A stretch of 64,000 bases of DNA from Xanthostigma xanthostigma (lineage: Eukaryota > Arthropoda > Insecta > Raphidioptera > Raphidiidae), in the NCBI GenBank assembly GCA_963575645.1, contig OY754475.1, forward strand, positions 14,670,509 to 14,734,508, read 5' to 3'. The notes under the pieces were generated by a model, which saw only the letters and a program-made list of their open reading frames with translations, made no database searches and was not told the origin of the DNA. Shown here piece by piece: positions 12,572-25,328 of the stretch. A program made the position numbers and the translations under genes. Position 1 is the stretch's first letter; each line of letters opens with the position of its first letter.

Positions 12572-13944
12572 ACCTAATTGTCATAAAGCTTGAAAAAACT
12601 GCTTGTCTGCGTTTAAATGATGGTTAATATGCAGTTTGCATTTTCTTATGAGAGAATGATCCAAACCTGAATGTTATGTTGTAAATAGACTTACCCTTAT
12701 GAAATAAAGCAATTTTGCCTATAAGGACTCATTTGCACCTAATTGTCATAAAGCTTGTAAAAACTGCTTGTATGCGTTAAAATAATGGTTAATATGCAGT
12801 TTGCATTTCTTATGAGAGAATGATCCAAACCTGAATGTTATAGTGTAAATAGACTTACCTTTGTAAAAAAAAGCAATTTTGCCTATAAGGACTCATTTGC
12901 ACCTAATTGTCATAAAGCTTGTAAAAACTGCTTGTATGCGTTAAAATAATGGTTAATGTGCAGTTTGCATTTCTTATGAGAGAATGATCCAAACCTGAAT
13001 GTTATAGTGTAAATAGACTTACCTTTCTAAAAAAAAGCAATTTTGCCTATAAGGACTCATTTGCACGCAATTGTCGTGAAGCATGTAAAAACTGCTTGTC
13101 TGCGTGAAAATGATAGTAAATATGCAGTTTGCATTTTCTTATGAGAGAATGATCCAAACCTGAATGTTATAGTGTAAGTAAACTTACCTTTGTGAAATAA
13201 AGCAATTTTGCCTATAAGGACTCATTTGCCCCTAATTGTCATAAAGCATGTAAAAACTGCTTGTATGCGTTAAAATAATGGTTAATATGCAGTTTGCATT
13301 TTCTTATGAGAGAATGATCCAAACCTGAATGTTATAGTGAAAATAGACTTACCTTTGTAAAATAACGCAATTTTGCCTATAAGGACTCATTTGCACGCAA
13401 TTGTCGTGAAGCATGTAAAAACTGCTTGTCTGCGTTAAAATAATGGTTAATATGCAGTTTGCATTTTCTTATGAGAGAATGATCCAAACCTGAATGTTAT
13501 AGTGTAAATAGACTTAACCTCATTAAATAAAGCAATTTTGCCTATAAAGACTCATTTGCACCTAATTGTCATAAAGCATGTAAAAACTGCTTGTATGGGT
13601 TAAAATGATAGTAAATATGCAGTTTGCATTTTTTATGAGAGAATGATCCAAACCTGAATGTTATAGTGTAAATAGACTTACCTTTGTAAAAAAAAGCAAT
13701 TTTGCCTATAAGGACTCATTTGCACGCAATTGTCGTGAAGCATGTAAAAACTGCTTGTCAGCGTGAAAATGATAGTAAATATGCAGTTTGCATTTTCTTA
13801 TGAGAGAATGATCCAAACCTGAAAGTTATAGTGTAAATAGACTTACCATAGTAAAAAAAAGCAATTTTGCCTATAAGGACTCATTTGCACCTAATTGTCA
13901 TAAAGCTTGTAAAAACTGCTTGTATGCGTTAAAATGATAGTAAA
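12572..13944. repeat. Linker between D and E: mixed monomers, short-T variants
   Basis: About eight monomers with gttatgttgtaaat, gtaaaaaaaagc and gcatttcttatg (one T shorter), ggttaatgtgcag and tttctaaaaaaaagc (13,024). The tttctaaaaaaaagc monomer recurs at about 14,177 (1,153 bp, seven monomers) and again in later E copies, so part of this linker seeded the E unit. The gtatgggttaaaatg + gcattttttatg pair at about 13,590-13,640 also appears in every E tail. Confidence 0.75.
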
Positions 13945-16254
13945 TATGCAGTTTGCATTTTCTTATGAGAGAATGATCCAAACCTGAATGTTATAGCGTA
14001 AATAGACTTACCCTTATGAAATAAAGCAATTTTGCCTATAAGGACTCATTTGCACCTAATTGTCATAAAGCTTGTAAAAACTGCTTGTATGCGTTAAAAT
14101 AATGGTTAATGTGCAGTTTGCATTTCTTATGAGAGAGAGATCCAAACCTGAATGTTATAGTGTAAATAGACTTACCTTTCTAAAAAAAAGCAATTTTGCC
14201 TATAAGGACTCATTTGCACGCAATTGTCGTGAAGCATGTAAAAACTGCTTGTCTGCGTGAAAATGATAGTAAATATGCAGTTTGCATTTTCTTATGAGAG
14301 AATGATCCAAACCTGAATGTTATAGTGTAAATAGACTTACCCTCATGAAATAAAGCAATTTTGCCTATAAAGACTCATTTGCACCTAATTGTCGTAAAGC
14401 ATGTAAAAACTGCTTGTCTGCGTTTAAATAATGGTTAATATGCAGTTTACATTTTCTTATGAGAGAAAGATTCAAACCTGAATGTTATAGTGTAAATAGA
14501 CTTACCTTCATGAAATAAAGCAATTTTGCCTATAAGGACTCATTTGCCCCTAATTGTCATAAAGCATGTAAAAACTGCTTGTATGCGTTAAAATGATGGT
14601 TAATATGCAGTTTTCATTTTCTTATGAGAGAATGATCTAAACCTGAATGTTATAGTGTAAATAGACTTACCTTTGTAAAATAAAGCAATTTTGCTTATTA
14701 GGACTCATTTGCACGCAATTGTCGTGAAGCATGTAAAAACTGCTTGTCTGCGTTAAAATAATGGTTAATATGCAGTTTGCATTTTCTTATGAGAGAATGA
14801 TCCAAACCTGAATGTTATAGTGAATGTAGACTTACCTTTGTGAAATAAAACAATTTTGCCTTTAAGGACTTATTTCCACCTAATTGTCGTAAAACATGTG
14901 AAAACTGCTTGTATGCGTTAAAATAATGGTTAATATGCAGTTTGCATTTTCTTATGAGAGAATGATCCAAACCTGAATGATATAGTGTAAATAGACTTAC
15001 CTTTGTAAAATAAAGCAATTTTGCCTATAAGGACTCATTTGCACGCAATTGTCGTGAAGCATGTAAAAACTGCTTGTCTGCGTTAAAATAATGGTTAATA
15101 TGCAGGTTGCATTTTCTTATGAGAGAATGATCCAAACCTGAATGTTAAGTGAAAGTAGACTTACCTATGTGAAATAAAGCAATTCTGCCTATTAGGATTC
15201 ATTTGCACCTAATTGTCATAAAGCATGTAAATACTGCTTGTCTGCGTGAAAATAATAGGAAATGATCAGTTTGCATTATCTTTTGAGAAAATGATCCAAA
15301 CCTGAATGTTATAATATAAGTAGACTTACCTTTGTAAAATAAAGCAATTTTGCCTATAAGGACTTATTTGCACGCAATTGTCGTGAAGCATGTAAAAACT
15401 GCTTGTCTGCGTTAAAATAATGGTTAATATTATGCAGGTTGCATTTTCTTATGAGAGAATGATCCAAACCTGAATGTTATAATATAAGTAGACTTACCTT
15501 TGTAAAATAAAGCAATTTTGCCTATAAAGACTCATTTGCACCAAATTGTCGTAAAGCATGTAAAAACTGCTTGTCTGCGTTTAAATGATGGTTAATATGC
15601 AGTTTGCATTTTCTTATGAGAGAATGATCCAAACCTGAATGTTATAGTGTAAATAGACTTACCTTTGTAAAATAAAGCAATTTTGTCTATAAGGACTCAT
15701 TTGCACGCAATTGTCGTGAAGCATGTAATAACTGCTTGTATGCGTTAAAATGATAGTAAATATGCAGTTTGCATTTTCTTATGAGAGAATGATCCAAACC
15801 TGAATGTTATAGTGTAAATAGACTAACCCTTATGAAACAAAGCAATTTTGCCTATAAGGACTCATTTGCACCTAATTGTCATAAAGCTTGTAAAAACTGC
15901 TTGTATGCGTTAAAATAATGGTTAATATGCAGTTTGCATTTCTTATGAGAGAATGATCCAACCCTGAATGTTATAGTGTAAATAGACTTACCTTTGTAAA
16001 AAAAAGCAATTTTGCCTATAAGGACTCATTTGCACGCAATTGTCGTGAAGCATGTAAAAACTGCTTGTATGCGTTAAATAAATGGTTAATATGCAGATTG
16101 CATTTTCTTATGAGAGAATGATCCAAACCTTAATGTTATAGTGTAAATAGACTTACCTTTGTGAAATAAAACAATTTTGCTTTTAAGGACTTATTTGCAC
16201 CTAATTGTCGTAAACCATGTAAAAACTGCTTGTCTGCGTGAAAATGATAGTAAA
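13945..16254. repeat. Block E unit, copy 1 (14 monomers, 2,310 bp)
   Basis: Markers in order: gttatagcgtaaat, gagagagagatcc, tttctaaaaaaaagc, gcagtttacatttt with gagaaagattc, gcagttttcatttt, agtgaatgtagac with cacctaattgtcgtaaaac, gaatgttaagtgaaag (2-bp shorter), ataggaaatgatcagtttgcattatc (holding a TGATCA site), ataatataagtagac and aatattatgcagg (3-bp longer). The unit repeats at 2,310 bp (16,255), and 14,513 onward recurs at a displacement of 9,074 bp (from 23,587). A 67-codon minus-strand open frame (14,815-15,018) follows the repeat and is not a gene. Confidence 0.88.
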
Positions 16255-18932
16255 TATGCAGTTTGCATTTTCTTATGAGAGAATGATCCAAACCTGAATG
16301 TTATAGCGTAAATAGACTTACCCTTATGAAATAAAGCAATTTTGCCTATAAGGACTCATTTGCACCTAATTGTCATAAAGCTTGTAAAAACTGCTTGTAT
16401 GCGTTAAAATAATGGTTAATGTGCAGTTTGCATTTCTTATGAGAGAGAGATCCAAACCTGAATGTTATAGTGTAAATAGACTTACCTTTCTAAAAAAAAG
16501 CAATTTTGCCTATAAGGACTCATTTGCACGCAATTGTCGTGAAGCATGTAAAAACTGCTTGTCTGCGTGAAAATGATAGTAAATATGCAGTTTGCATTTT
16601 CTTATGAGAGAATGATCCAAACCTGAATGTTATAGTGTAAATAGACTTACCCTCATGAAATAAAGCAATTTTGCCTATAAAGACTCATTTGCACCTAATT
16701 GTCGTAAAGCATGTAAAAACTGCTTGTCTGCGTTTAAATAATGGTTAATATGCAGTTTACATTTTCTTATGAGAGAAAGATTCAAACCTGAATGTTATAG
16801 TGTAAATAGACTTACCTTCATGAAATAAAGCAATTTTGCCTATAAGGACTCATTTGCCCCTAATTGTCATAAAGCATGTAAAAACTGCTTGTATGCGTTA
16901 AAATGATGGTTAATATGCAGTTTTCATTTTCTTATGAGAGAATGATCTAAACCTGAATGTTATAGTGTAAATAGACTTACCTTTGTAAAATAAAGCAATT
17001 TTGCTTATTAGGACTCATTTGCACGCAATTGTCGTGAAGCATGTAAAAACTGCTTGTCTGCGTTAAAATAATGGTTAATATGCAGTTTGCATTTTCTTAT
17101 GAGAGAATGATCCAAACCTGAATGTTATAGTGAATGTAGACTTACCTTTGTGAAATAAAACAATTTTGCCTTTAAGGACTTATTTCCACCTAATTGTCGT
17201 AAAACATGTAAAAACTGCTTGTATGCGTTAAAATAATGGTTAATATGCAGTTTGCATTTTCTTATGAGAGAATGATCCAAACCTGAATAATATAGTGTAA
17301 ATAGACTTACCTTTGTAAAATAAAGCAATTTTGCCTATAAGGACTCATTTGCACGCAATTGTCGTGAAGCATGTAAAAACTGCTTGTCTGCGTTAAAATA
17401 ATGGTTAATATGCAGTTTGCATTTTCTTATGAGAGAATGATCCAAACCTGAATGTTAAGTGAAAGTAGACTTACCTATGTGAAATAAAGCAATTCTGCCT
17501 ATTAGGATTCATTTGCACCTAATTGTCATAAAGCATGTAAATACTGCTTGTCTGCGTGAAAATAATAGGAAATGATCAGTTTGCATTATCTTTTGAGAAA
17601 ATGATCCAAACCTGAATGTTATAATATAAGTAGACTTACCTTTGTAAAATAAAGCAATTTTGCCTATAAGGACTTATTTGCACGCAATTGTCGTGAAGCA
17701 TGTAAAAACTGCTTGTCTGCGTTAAATATTGGTTAATATTATGCAGGTTGCATTTTCTTATGAGAGAATGATCCAAACCTGAATGTTATAATATAAATAG
17801 ACTTACCTTTGTAAAATAAAGCAATTTTGCCTATAAAGACTCATTTGCACCAAATTGTCGTAAAGCATGTAAAAACTGCTTGTCTGCGTTTAAATGATGG
17901 TTAATATGCAGTTTGCATTTTCTTATGAGAGAATGATCCAAACCTGAATGTTATAGTGTAAATAGACTTACCTTTGTAAAATAAAGCAATTTTGTCTATA
18001 AGGACTCATTTGCACGCAATTGTCGTGAAGCATGTAATAACTGCTTGTATGCGTTAAAATGATAGTAAATATGCAGTTTGCATTTTCTTATGAGAGAATG
18101 ATCCAAACCTGAATGTTATAGTGTAAATAGACTAACCCTTATGAAACAAAGCAATTTTGCCTATAAGGACTCATTTGCACCTAATTGTCATAAAGCTTGT
18201 AAAAACTGCTTGTATGCGTTAAAATAATGGTTAATATGCAGTTTGCATTTCTTATGAGAGAATGATCCAACCCTGAATGTTATAGTGTAAATAGACTTAC
18301 CTTTGTAAAAAAAAGCAATTTTGCCTATAAGGACTCATTTGCACGCAATTGTCGTGAAGCATGTAAAAACTGCTTGTATGCGTTAAATAAATGGTTAATA
18401 TGCAGATTGCATTTTCTTATGAGAGAATGATCCAAACCTTAATGTTATAGTGTAAATAGACTTACCTTTGTAAAATAAAGCAATTTTGCCTATAAGGACT
18501 CATTTGCACGCATATGTCGTGAAGCATGTAAAAACTGCTTGTCTGCGTTAAAATAATGGTTAATATGCAGTTTGCATTTTCTTATGAGAGAATGATCCAA
18601 ACCTGAATGTTATAGTGAAAGTTGACTTACCTTTGTGAAATAAAACAATTTTGCTTTTAAGGACTTATTTGCACCTAATTGTCGTAAACCATGTAAAAAC
18701 TGCTTGTCTGCGTGAAAATGATAGTAAATATGCAGTTTGCATTTTCTTATGAGAGAATGATCCAAACCTGAATGTTATAGTGTAAATAGACTTACCCTCA
18801 TGAAATAAAGCAATTTTGCCTATAAAGACTCATTTGCATCTAATTGTCGTAAAGCATGTAAAAACTGCTTGTCTGCGATTAAATAATGGTTAATATGCAG
18901 TTTGCATTTTCTTATGAGAGAATGATCCAAAC
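16255..18932. repeat. Block E unit, copy 2
   Basis: Repeats copy 1 at 2,310 bp (2,309 after a 1-bp change, gttaaatattgg for gttaaaataatgg) to about 18,459. It then continues with a gcacgcatatgtcg monomer (NdeI-type CATATG at 18,511), a gaaagttgac monomer and a gcatctaattg monomer. From about 16,701 the run is repeated at 3,464 bp as copy 3, and the same series reappears at 9,074 bp in copy 5. Confidence 0.87.
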
Positions 18933-20164
18933 CTGAATGTTATAGTGTAAATAGACTTACCTTCATGAAATAAAGCAATTTTGCCTATAAGGACTCATTT
19001 GCCCCTAATTGTCATAAAGCATGTAAAAACTGCTTGTATGCGTTAAAATAATGTATAATATGCAGTTTGCATTTTCTTATGAAAGAATGATCCAAACCTG
19101 AATGTTATAGTGAAAATAGACTTACCCTCATTAAATAAAGCAATTTTGCTTATAAAGACTCATTTGCACCTAATTGTCATAAAGCATGTAAAAACTGCTT
19201 GTATGGGTTAAAATGATAGTAAACATGCAGTTTGCATTTTTTATGAGAGAATGATCCAAACCTGAATGTTATAGTGTAAATAGACTTACCTTTGTAAAAA
19301 AAAGCAATTTTGCCTATAAGGACATATTTGCACGCAATTGTCGTGAAGCATGTAAAAACTGCTTGTCAGCGTGAAAATGATAGTAAATATGCAGTTTGCA
19401 TTTTCTTATGAGAGAATGATCCAAACCTGAATGTTATAGTGAAAATAGACTTACCTTTGTAAAATAACGCAATTTTGCCTATAAGGACTCATTTGCACGC
19501 AATTGTCGTGAAGCATGTAAAAACTGCTTGTCTGCGTTAAAATAATGGTTAATATGCAGTTTGCATTTTCTTATGAGAGAATGATCCAAACCTGAATGTT
19601 ATAGTGTAACTAAACTTACCTTTGTGAAATAAAGCAATTTTGCCTATAAGGACTCATTTGCACCGAATTGTCGTAAAGCATGTAAAAACTGCTTGTCTGC
19701 TTTAAAATAATGGTTAATATGCAGTTTGCATTTTCTTATGAGAGAATAATCCAAACCTGAATGTTATAGTGTAAATAGACTAACCTTTATGAAATAAAGC
19801 AATTTTGCCTATAAGGACCCATTTGCCCCTTATTGTCATAAAGCATGTAAAATCTTCTTGTATGCGTTAAAATGATAGAAAATATGCAGTTTGCATTTTC
19901 TTTTGAGAGAATGATCCAAACCTAAATGTTATAGTGTAAATAGACTAACCCTCATGAAATAAAGCAATTTTGCCTATAATGACTCATTTGCACCTAATTG
20001 TCATAAAGCTTGTAAAAACTGCCTGTATGCGTTAAAATAATAGTTAATATGCAGTTTGCATTTTCTTATGAGAGAATGATCCAAACCTGAATGTTATAGT
20101 TTAAGTAAACTTACCTTTGTAAAATAAAGCAATTTTGCCTATAAGGACTCATTAGCACCTAATT
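18933..20164. repeat. E tail, copy 1 (leads into A-type m8-m10)
   Basis: Ordered markers: aataatgtataatatg with atgaaagaatg, ctcattaaataaag with gcttataaag, gtatgggttaaaatg with aaacatgcag, gacatatttgcacg with gtcagcg, aataacgc, then taactaaac/gcaccgaattg (m8), cccatttgcccc/cttcttg (m9) and ataatgactc/ctgcctg (m10). The same order occurs at 28.0-29.2, 41.76-42.9, 48.36-49.5 and 54.8-55.9 kb. This copy ends at about 20,164, where m11 is fused to the next E unit. Confidence 0.85.
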
Positions 20165-22396
20165 GTCGTAAAGCATGTAAAAACTGCTTGTCTGCGTTTA
20201 AATAATGGTTAATATGCAGTTTACATTTTCTTATGAGAGAAAGATTCAAACCTGAATGTTATAGTGTAAATAGACTTACCTTCATGAAATAAAGCAATTT
20301 TGCCTATAAGGACTCATTTGCCCCTAATTGTCATAAAGCATGTAAAAACTGCTTGTATGCGTTAAAATGATGGTTAATATGCAGTTTTCATTTTCTTATG
20401 AGAGAATGATCTAAACCTGAATGTTATAGTGTAAATAGACTTACCTTTGTAAAATAAAGCAATTTTGCTTATTAGGACTCATTTGCACGCAATTGTCGTG
20501 AAGCATGTAAAAACTGCTTGTCTGCGTTAAAATAATGGTTAATATGCAGTTTGCATTTTCTTATGAGAGAATGATCCAAACCTGAATGTTATAGTGAATG
20601 TAGACTTACCTTTGTGAAATAAAACAATTTTGCCTTTAAGGACTTATTTCCACCTAATTGTCGTAAAACATGTAAAAACTGCTTGTATGCGTTAAAATAA
20701 TGGTTAATATGCAGTTTGCATTTTCTTATGAGAGAATGATCCAAACCTGAATGATATACTGTAAATAGACTTACCTTTGTAAAATAAAGCAATTTTGCCT
20801 ATAAGGACTCATTTGCACGCAATTGTCGTGAAGCATGTAAAAACTGCTTGTCTGCGTTAAAATAATGGTTAATATGCAGGTTGCATTTTCTTATGAGAGA
20901 ATGATCCAAACCTGAATGTTAAGTGAAAGTAGACTTACCTATGTGAAATAAAGCAATTCTGCCTATTAGGATTCATTTGCACCTAATTGTCATAAAGCAT
21001 GTAAATACTGCTTGTCTGCGTGAAAATAATAGGAAATGATCAGTTTGCATTATCTTTTGAGAAAATGATCCAAACCTGAATGTTATAATATAAGTAGACT
21101 TACCTTTGTAAAATAAAGCAATTTTGCCTATAAGGACTTATTTGCACGCAATTGTCGTGAAGCATGTAAAAACTGCTTGTCTGCGTTAAATATTGGTTAA
21201 TATTATGCAGGTTGCATTTTCTTATGAGAGAATGATCCAAACCTGAATGTTATAATATAAATAGACTTACCTTTGTAAAATAAAGCAATTTTGCCTATAA
21301 AGACTCATTTGCACGCAATTGTCGTGAAGCATGTAAAAACTGCTTGTCTGCGTTAAAATAATGGTTAATATGCAGTTTGCATTTTCTTATGAGAGAATGA
21401 TCCAAACCTGAATGTTATAGTGTAAATAGACTTACCTTTGTAAAATAAAGCAATTTTGTCTATAAGGACTCATTTGCACGCAATTGTCGTGAAGCATGTA
21501 ATAACTGCTTGTATGCGTTAAAATGATAGTAAATATGCAGTTTGCATTTTCTTATGAGAGAATGATCCAAACCTGAATGTTATAGTGTAAATAGACTAAC
21601 CCTTATGAAACAAAGCAATTTTGCCTATAAGGACTCATTTGCACCTAATTGTCATAAAGCTTGTAAAAACTGCTTGTATGCGTTAAAATAATGGTTAATA
21701 TGCAGTTTGCATTTCTTATGAGAGAATGATCCAACCCTGAATGTTAGAGTGTAAATAGACTTACCTTTGTAAAAAAAAGCAATTTTGCCTATAAGGACTC
21801 ATTTGCACGCAATTGTCGTGAAGCATGTAAAAACTGCTTGTATGCGTTAAATAAATGGTTAATATGCAGATTGCATTTTCTTATGAGAGAATGATCCAAA
21901 CCTTAATGTTATAGTGTAAATAGACTTACCTTTGTAAAATAAAGCAATTTTGCCTATAAGGACTCATTTGCACGCATATGTCGTGAAGCATGTAAAAACT
22001 GCTTGTCTGCGTTAAAATAATGGTTAATATGCAGTTTGCATTTTCTTATGAGAGAATGATCCAAACCTGAATGTTATAGTGAAAGTTGACTTACCTTTGT
22101 GAAATAAAACAATTTTGCTTTTAAGGACTTATTTGCACCTAATTGTCGTAAACCATGTAAAAACTGCTTGTCTGCGTGAAAATGATAGTAAATATGCAGT
22201 TTGCATTTTCTTATGAGAGAATGATCCAAACCTGAATGTTATAGTGTAAATAGACTTACCCTCATGAAATAAAGCAATTTTGCCTATAAAGACTCATTTG
22301 CATCTAATTGTCGTAAAGCATGTAAAAACTGCTTGTCTGCGTTTAAATAATGGTTAATATGCAGTTTGCATTTTCTTATGAGAGAATGATCCAAAC
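20165..22396. repeat. Block E unit, copy 3
   Basis: Repeats 16,701-18,932 at 3,464 bp and is itself matched at 5,610 bp by copy 5, with which it shares private changes: atgatatactgtaaat near 20,753 and the gcacgcaattg monomer at about 21,310 where copies 1, 2 and 4 have gcaccaaattg. It also carries gcacgcatatg (21,975). The left edge is a fusion inside monomer m11 of the preceding tail. The right edge, at about 22,396, is a switch to aacctaaatg/ctagccctc. Confidence 0.87.
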
Positions 22397-23586
22397 CTAA
22401 ATGTTATAGTGTAAATAGACTAGCCCTCATGAAATAAAGCAATTTTGCCTATAAGGACTCATTTGCACCTAATTGTCATAAAGCTTGAAAAGACTGCTTG
22501 TATGCGTTAAAATAATAGTTAATATGCAGTTTGCATTTTCTTATGAGAGAATGATCCAAACCTGAATGTTATAGTTTAAGTAAACTTACCTTTGTAAAAT
22601 AAAGCAATTTTGCCTATAAGGACTCATTAGCACCTAAATGTCGTAAAGCATGTAAAAACTGCTTGTCTGCGTTAAAATAATGGTTAATATGCAGTTTGCA
22701 TTTTCTTATGAGAGAATGATCCAAACCTGAATGTTATAGTGTAAATAGACTTACCTTCATGAAATAAAGCAATTTTGCCTATAAGGACTTTTTTGCCCCT
22801 AATTGTCATAAAGCATGTAAAAACTGCTTGTATGCGTTAAAATAATGGTTAATATGCAGTTTGCATTTTCTTATGAGAGAATGATCCAAACCTGAATGTT
22901 ATAGTGTAAATAGACTTACCTTTGTAAAATAAAGCAATTTTGCCTATAAGGACTCATAGCACGCAATTGTCGTGAAGCATGTAAAAACTGCTTGTCTGCG
23001 TGAAAATGATAGTAAATATGCAGTTTGCATTTTCTTATAAGAGAATAATCCAAACCTGAATGTTATAGTGTAAATAGACTTACCCTCATGAAATAAAGCA
23101 ATTTTGCCTATAAGGACTCATTAGCACCTAAATGTCGTAAAGCATGTAAAAACTGCTTGTCTGCGTTAAAATAATGGTTAATATGCAGTTTGCATTTTCT
23201 TATGACAGAATGATCCAAACCTGAATGTTATAGTGTAAATAGACTTACCTTTCATGAAATAAAGCAATTTTGCCTATAAGGACTCATTTGCCCCTAATTG
23301 TCATTAAGCATGTAAAAACTGCTTGTATGCGTTAAAATAATGGTTAATATGCAGATTGCATTTTCTTATGAGAGATTGATCCAAACCTGAATGTTATAGT
23401 GTAAATAGACTTACCTTTGTAAAATAAAGCAATTTTGCCTATAAGGACTCATTTGCACGCAATTGTCGTGAAGCATGTAAAAACTGCTTGTCTGCGTTAA
23501 AATAATGGTTAATATGCAGTTTGCATTTTCTTATGAGAGAATGATCCAAACCTGAATGTTATAGTGTAAGTAAACTTACCTTTGTG
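22397..23586. repeat. A-type fragment between E copies (m11, m12, m1-m4, part of m5)
   Basis: One ctagccctc monomer with gcttgaaaagactgc leads into m11 (22,597), m12 (acttttttgcccc), m1 (catagcacg at 22,955), m2, m3, m4 and the start of m5. At about 23,587 the sequence switches to E copy 4, where gcccctaattg joins a gtgaaataaag monomer. It therefore interrupts the E series with six complete monomers and a partial one of the 12-mer, in register with the monomer. Confidence 0.85.
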
Positions 23587-25328
23587 AAATAAAGCAATTT
23601 TGCCTATAAGGACTCATTTGCCCCTAATTGTCATAAAGCATGTAAAAACTGCTTGTATGCGTTAAAATGATGGTTAATATGCAGTTTTCATTTTCTTATG
23701 AGAGAATGATCTAAACCTGAATGTTATAGTGTAAATAGACTTACCTTTGTAAAATAAAGCAATTTTGCTTATTAGGACTCATTTGCACGCAATTGTCGTG
23801 AAGCATGTAAAAACTGCTTGTCTGCGTTAAAATAATGGTTAATATGCAGTTTGCATTTTCTTATGAGAGAATGATCCAAACCTGAATGTTATAGTGAATG
23901 TAGACTTACCTTTGTGAAATAAAACAATTTTGCCTTTAAGGACTTATTTCCACCTAATTGTCGTAAAACATGTGAAAACTGCTTGTATGCGTTAAAATAA
24001 TGGTTAATATGCAGTTTGCATTTTCTTATGAGAGAATGATCCAAACCTGAATGATATAGTGTAAATAGACTTACCTTTGTAAAATAAAGCAATTTTGCCT
24101 ATAAGGACTCATTTGCACGCAATTGTCGTGAAGCATGTAAAAACTGCTTGTCTGCGTTAAAATAATGGTTAATATGCAGGTTGCATTTTCTTATGAGAGA
24201 ATGATCCAAACCTGAATGTTAAGTGAAAGTAGACTTACCTATGTGAAATAAAGCAATTCTGCCTATTAGGATTCATTTGCACCTAATTGTCATAAAGCAT
24301 GTAAATACTGCTTGTCTGCGTGAAAATAATAGGAAATGATCAGTTTGCATTATCTTTTGAGAAAATGATCCAAACCTGAATGTTATAATATAAGTAGACT
24401 TACCTTTGTAAAATAAAGCAATTTTGCCTATAAGGACTTATTTGCAAGCAATTGTCGTGAAGCATGTAAAAACTGCTTGTCTGCGTTAAAATAATGGTTA
24501 ATATTATGCAGGTTGCATTTTCTTATGAGAGAATGATCCAAACCTGAATGTTATAATATAAATAGACTTACCTTTGTAAAATAAAGCAATTTTGCCTATA
24601 AAGACTCATTTGCACCAAATTGTCGTAAAGCATGTAAAAACTGCTTGTCTGCGTTTAAATGATGGTTAATATGCAGTTTGCATTTTCTTATGAGAGAATG
24701 ATCCAAACCTGAATGTTATAGTGTAAATAGACTTACCTTTGTAAAATAAAGCAATTTTGTCTATAAGGACTCATTTGCACGCAATTGTCGTGAAGCATGT
24801 AATAACTGCTTGTATGCGTTAAAATGATAGTAAATATGCAGTTTGCATTTTCTTATGAGAGAATGATCCAAACCTGAATGTTATAGTGTAAATAGACTAA
24901 CCCTTATGAAACAAAGCAATTTTGCCTATAAGGACTCATTTGCACCTAATTGTCATAAAGCTTGTAAAAACTGCTTGTATGCGTTAAAATAATGGTTAAT
25001 ATGCAGTTTGCATTTCTTATGAGAGAATGATCCAACCCTGAATGTTATAGTGTAAATAGACTTACCTTTGTAAAAAAAAGCAATTTTGCCTATAAGGACT
25101 CATTTGCACGCAATTGTCGTGAAGCATGTAAAAACTGCTTGTATGCGTTAAATAAATGGTTAATATGCAGATTGCATTTTCTTATGAGAGAATGATCCAA
25201 ACCTTAATGTTATAGTGTAAATAGACTTACCTTTGTGAAATAAAACAATTTTGCTTTTAAGGACTTATTTGCACCTAATTGTCGTAAACCATGTAAAAAC
25301 TGCTTGTCTGCGTGAAAATGATAGTAAA
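23587..25328. repeat. Block E unit, copy 4
   Basis: Matches 14,513-16,254 at 9,074 bp. It shares changes private to copy 1, such as cgtaaaacatgtgaaaac and gatatagtgtaaat, but differs in tttgcaagcaattg near 24,445. It flows into copy 5 at the gttatagcgtaaat monomer (about 25,375). Confidence 0.87.
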
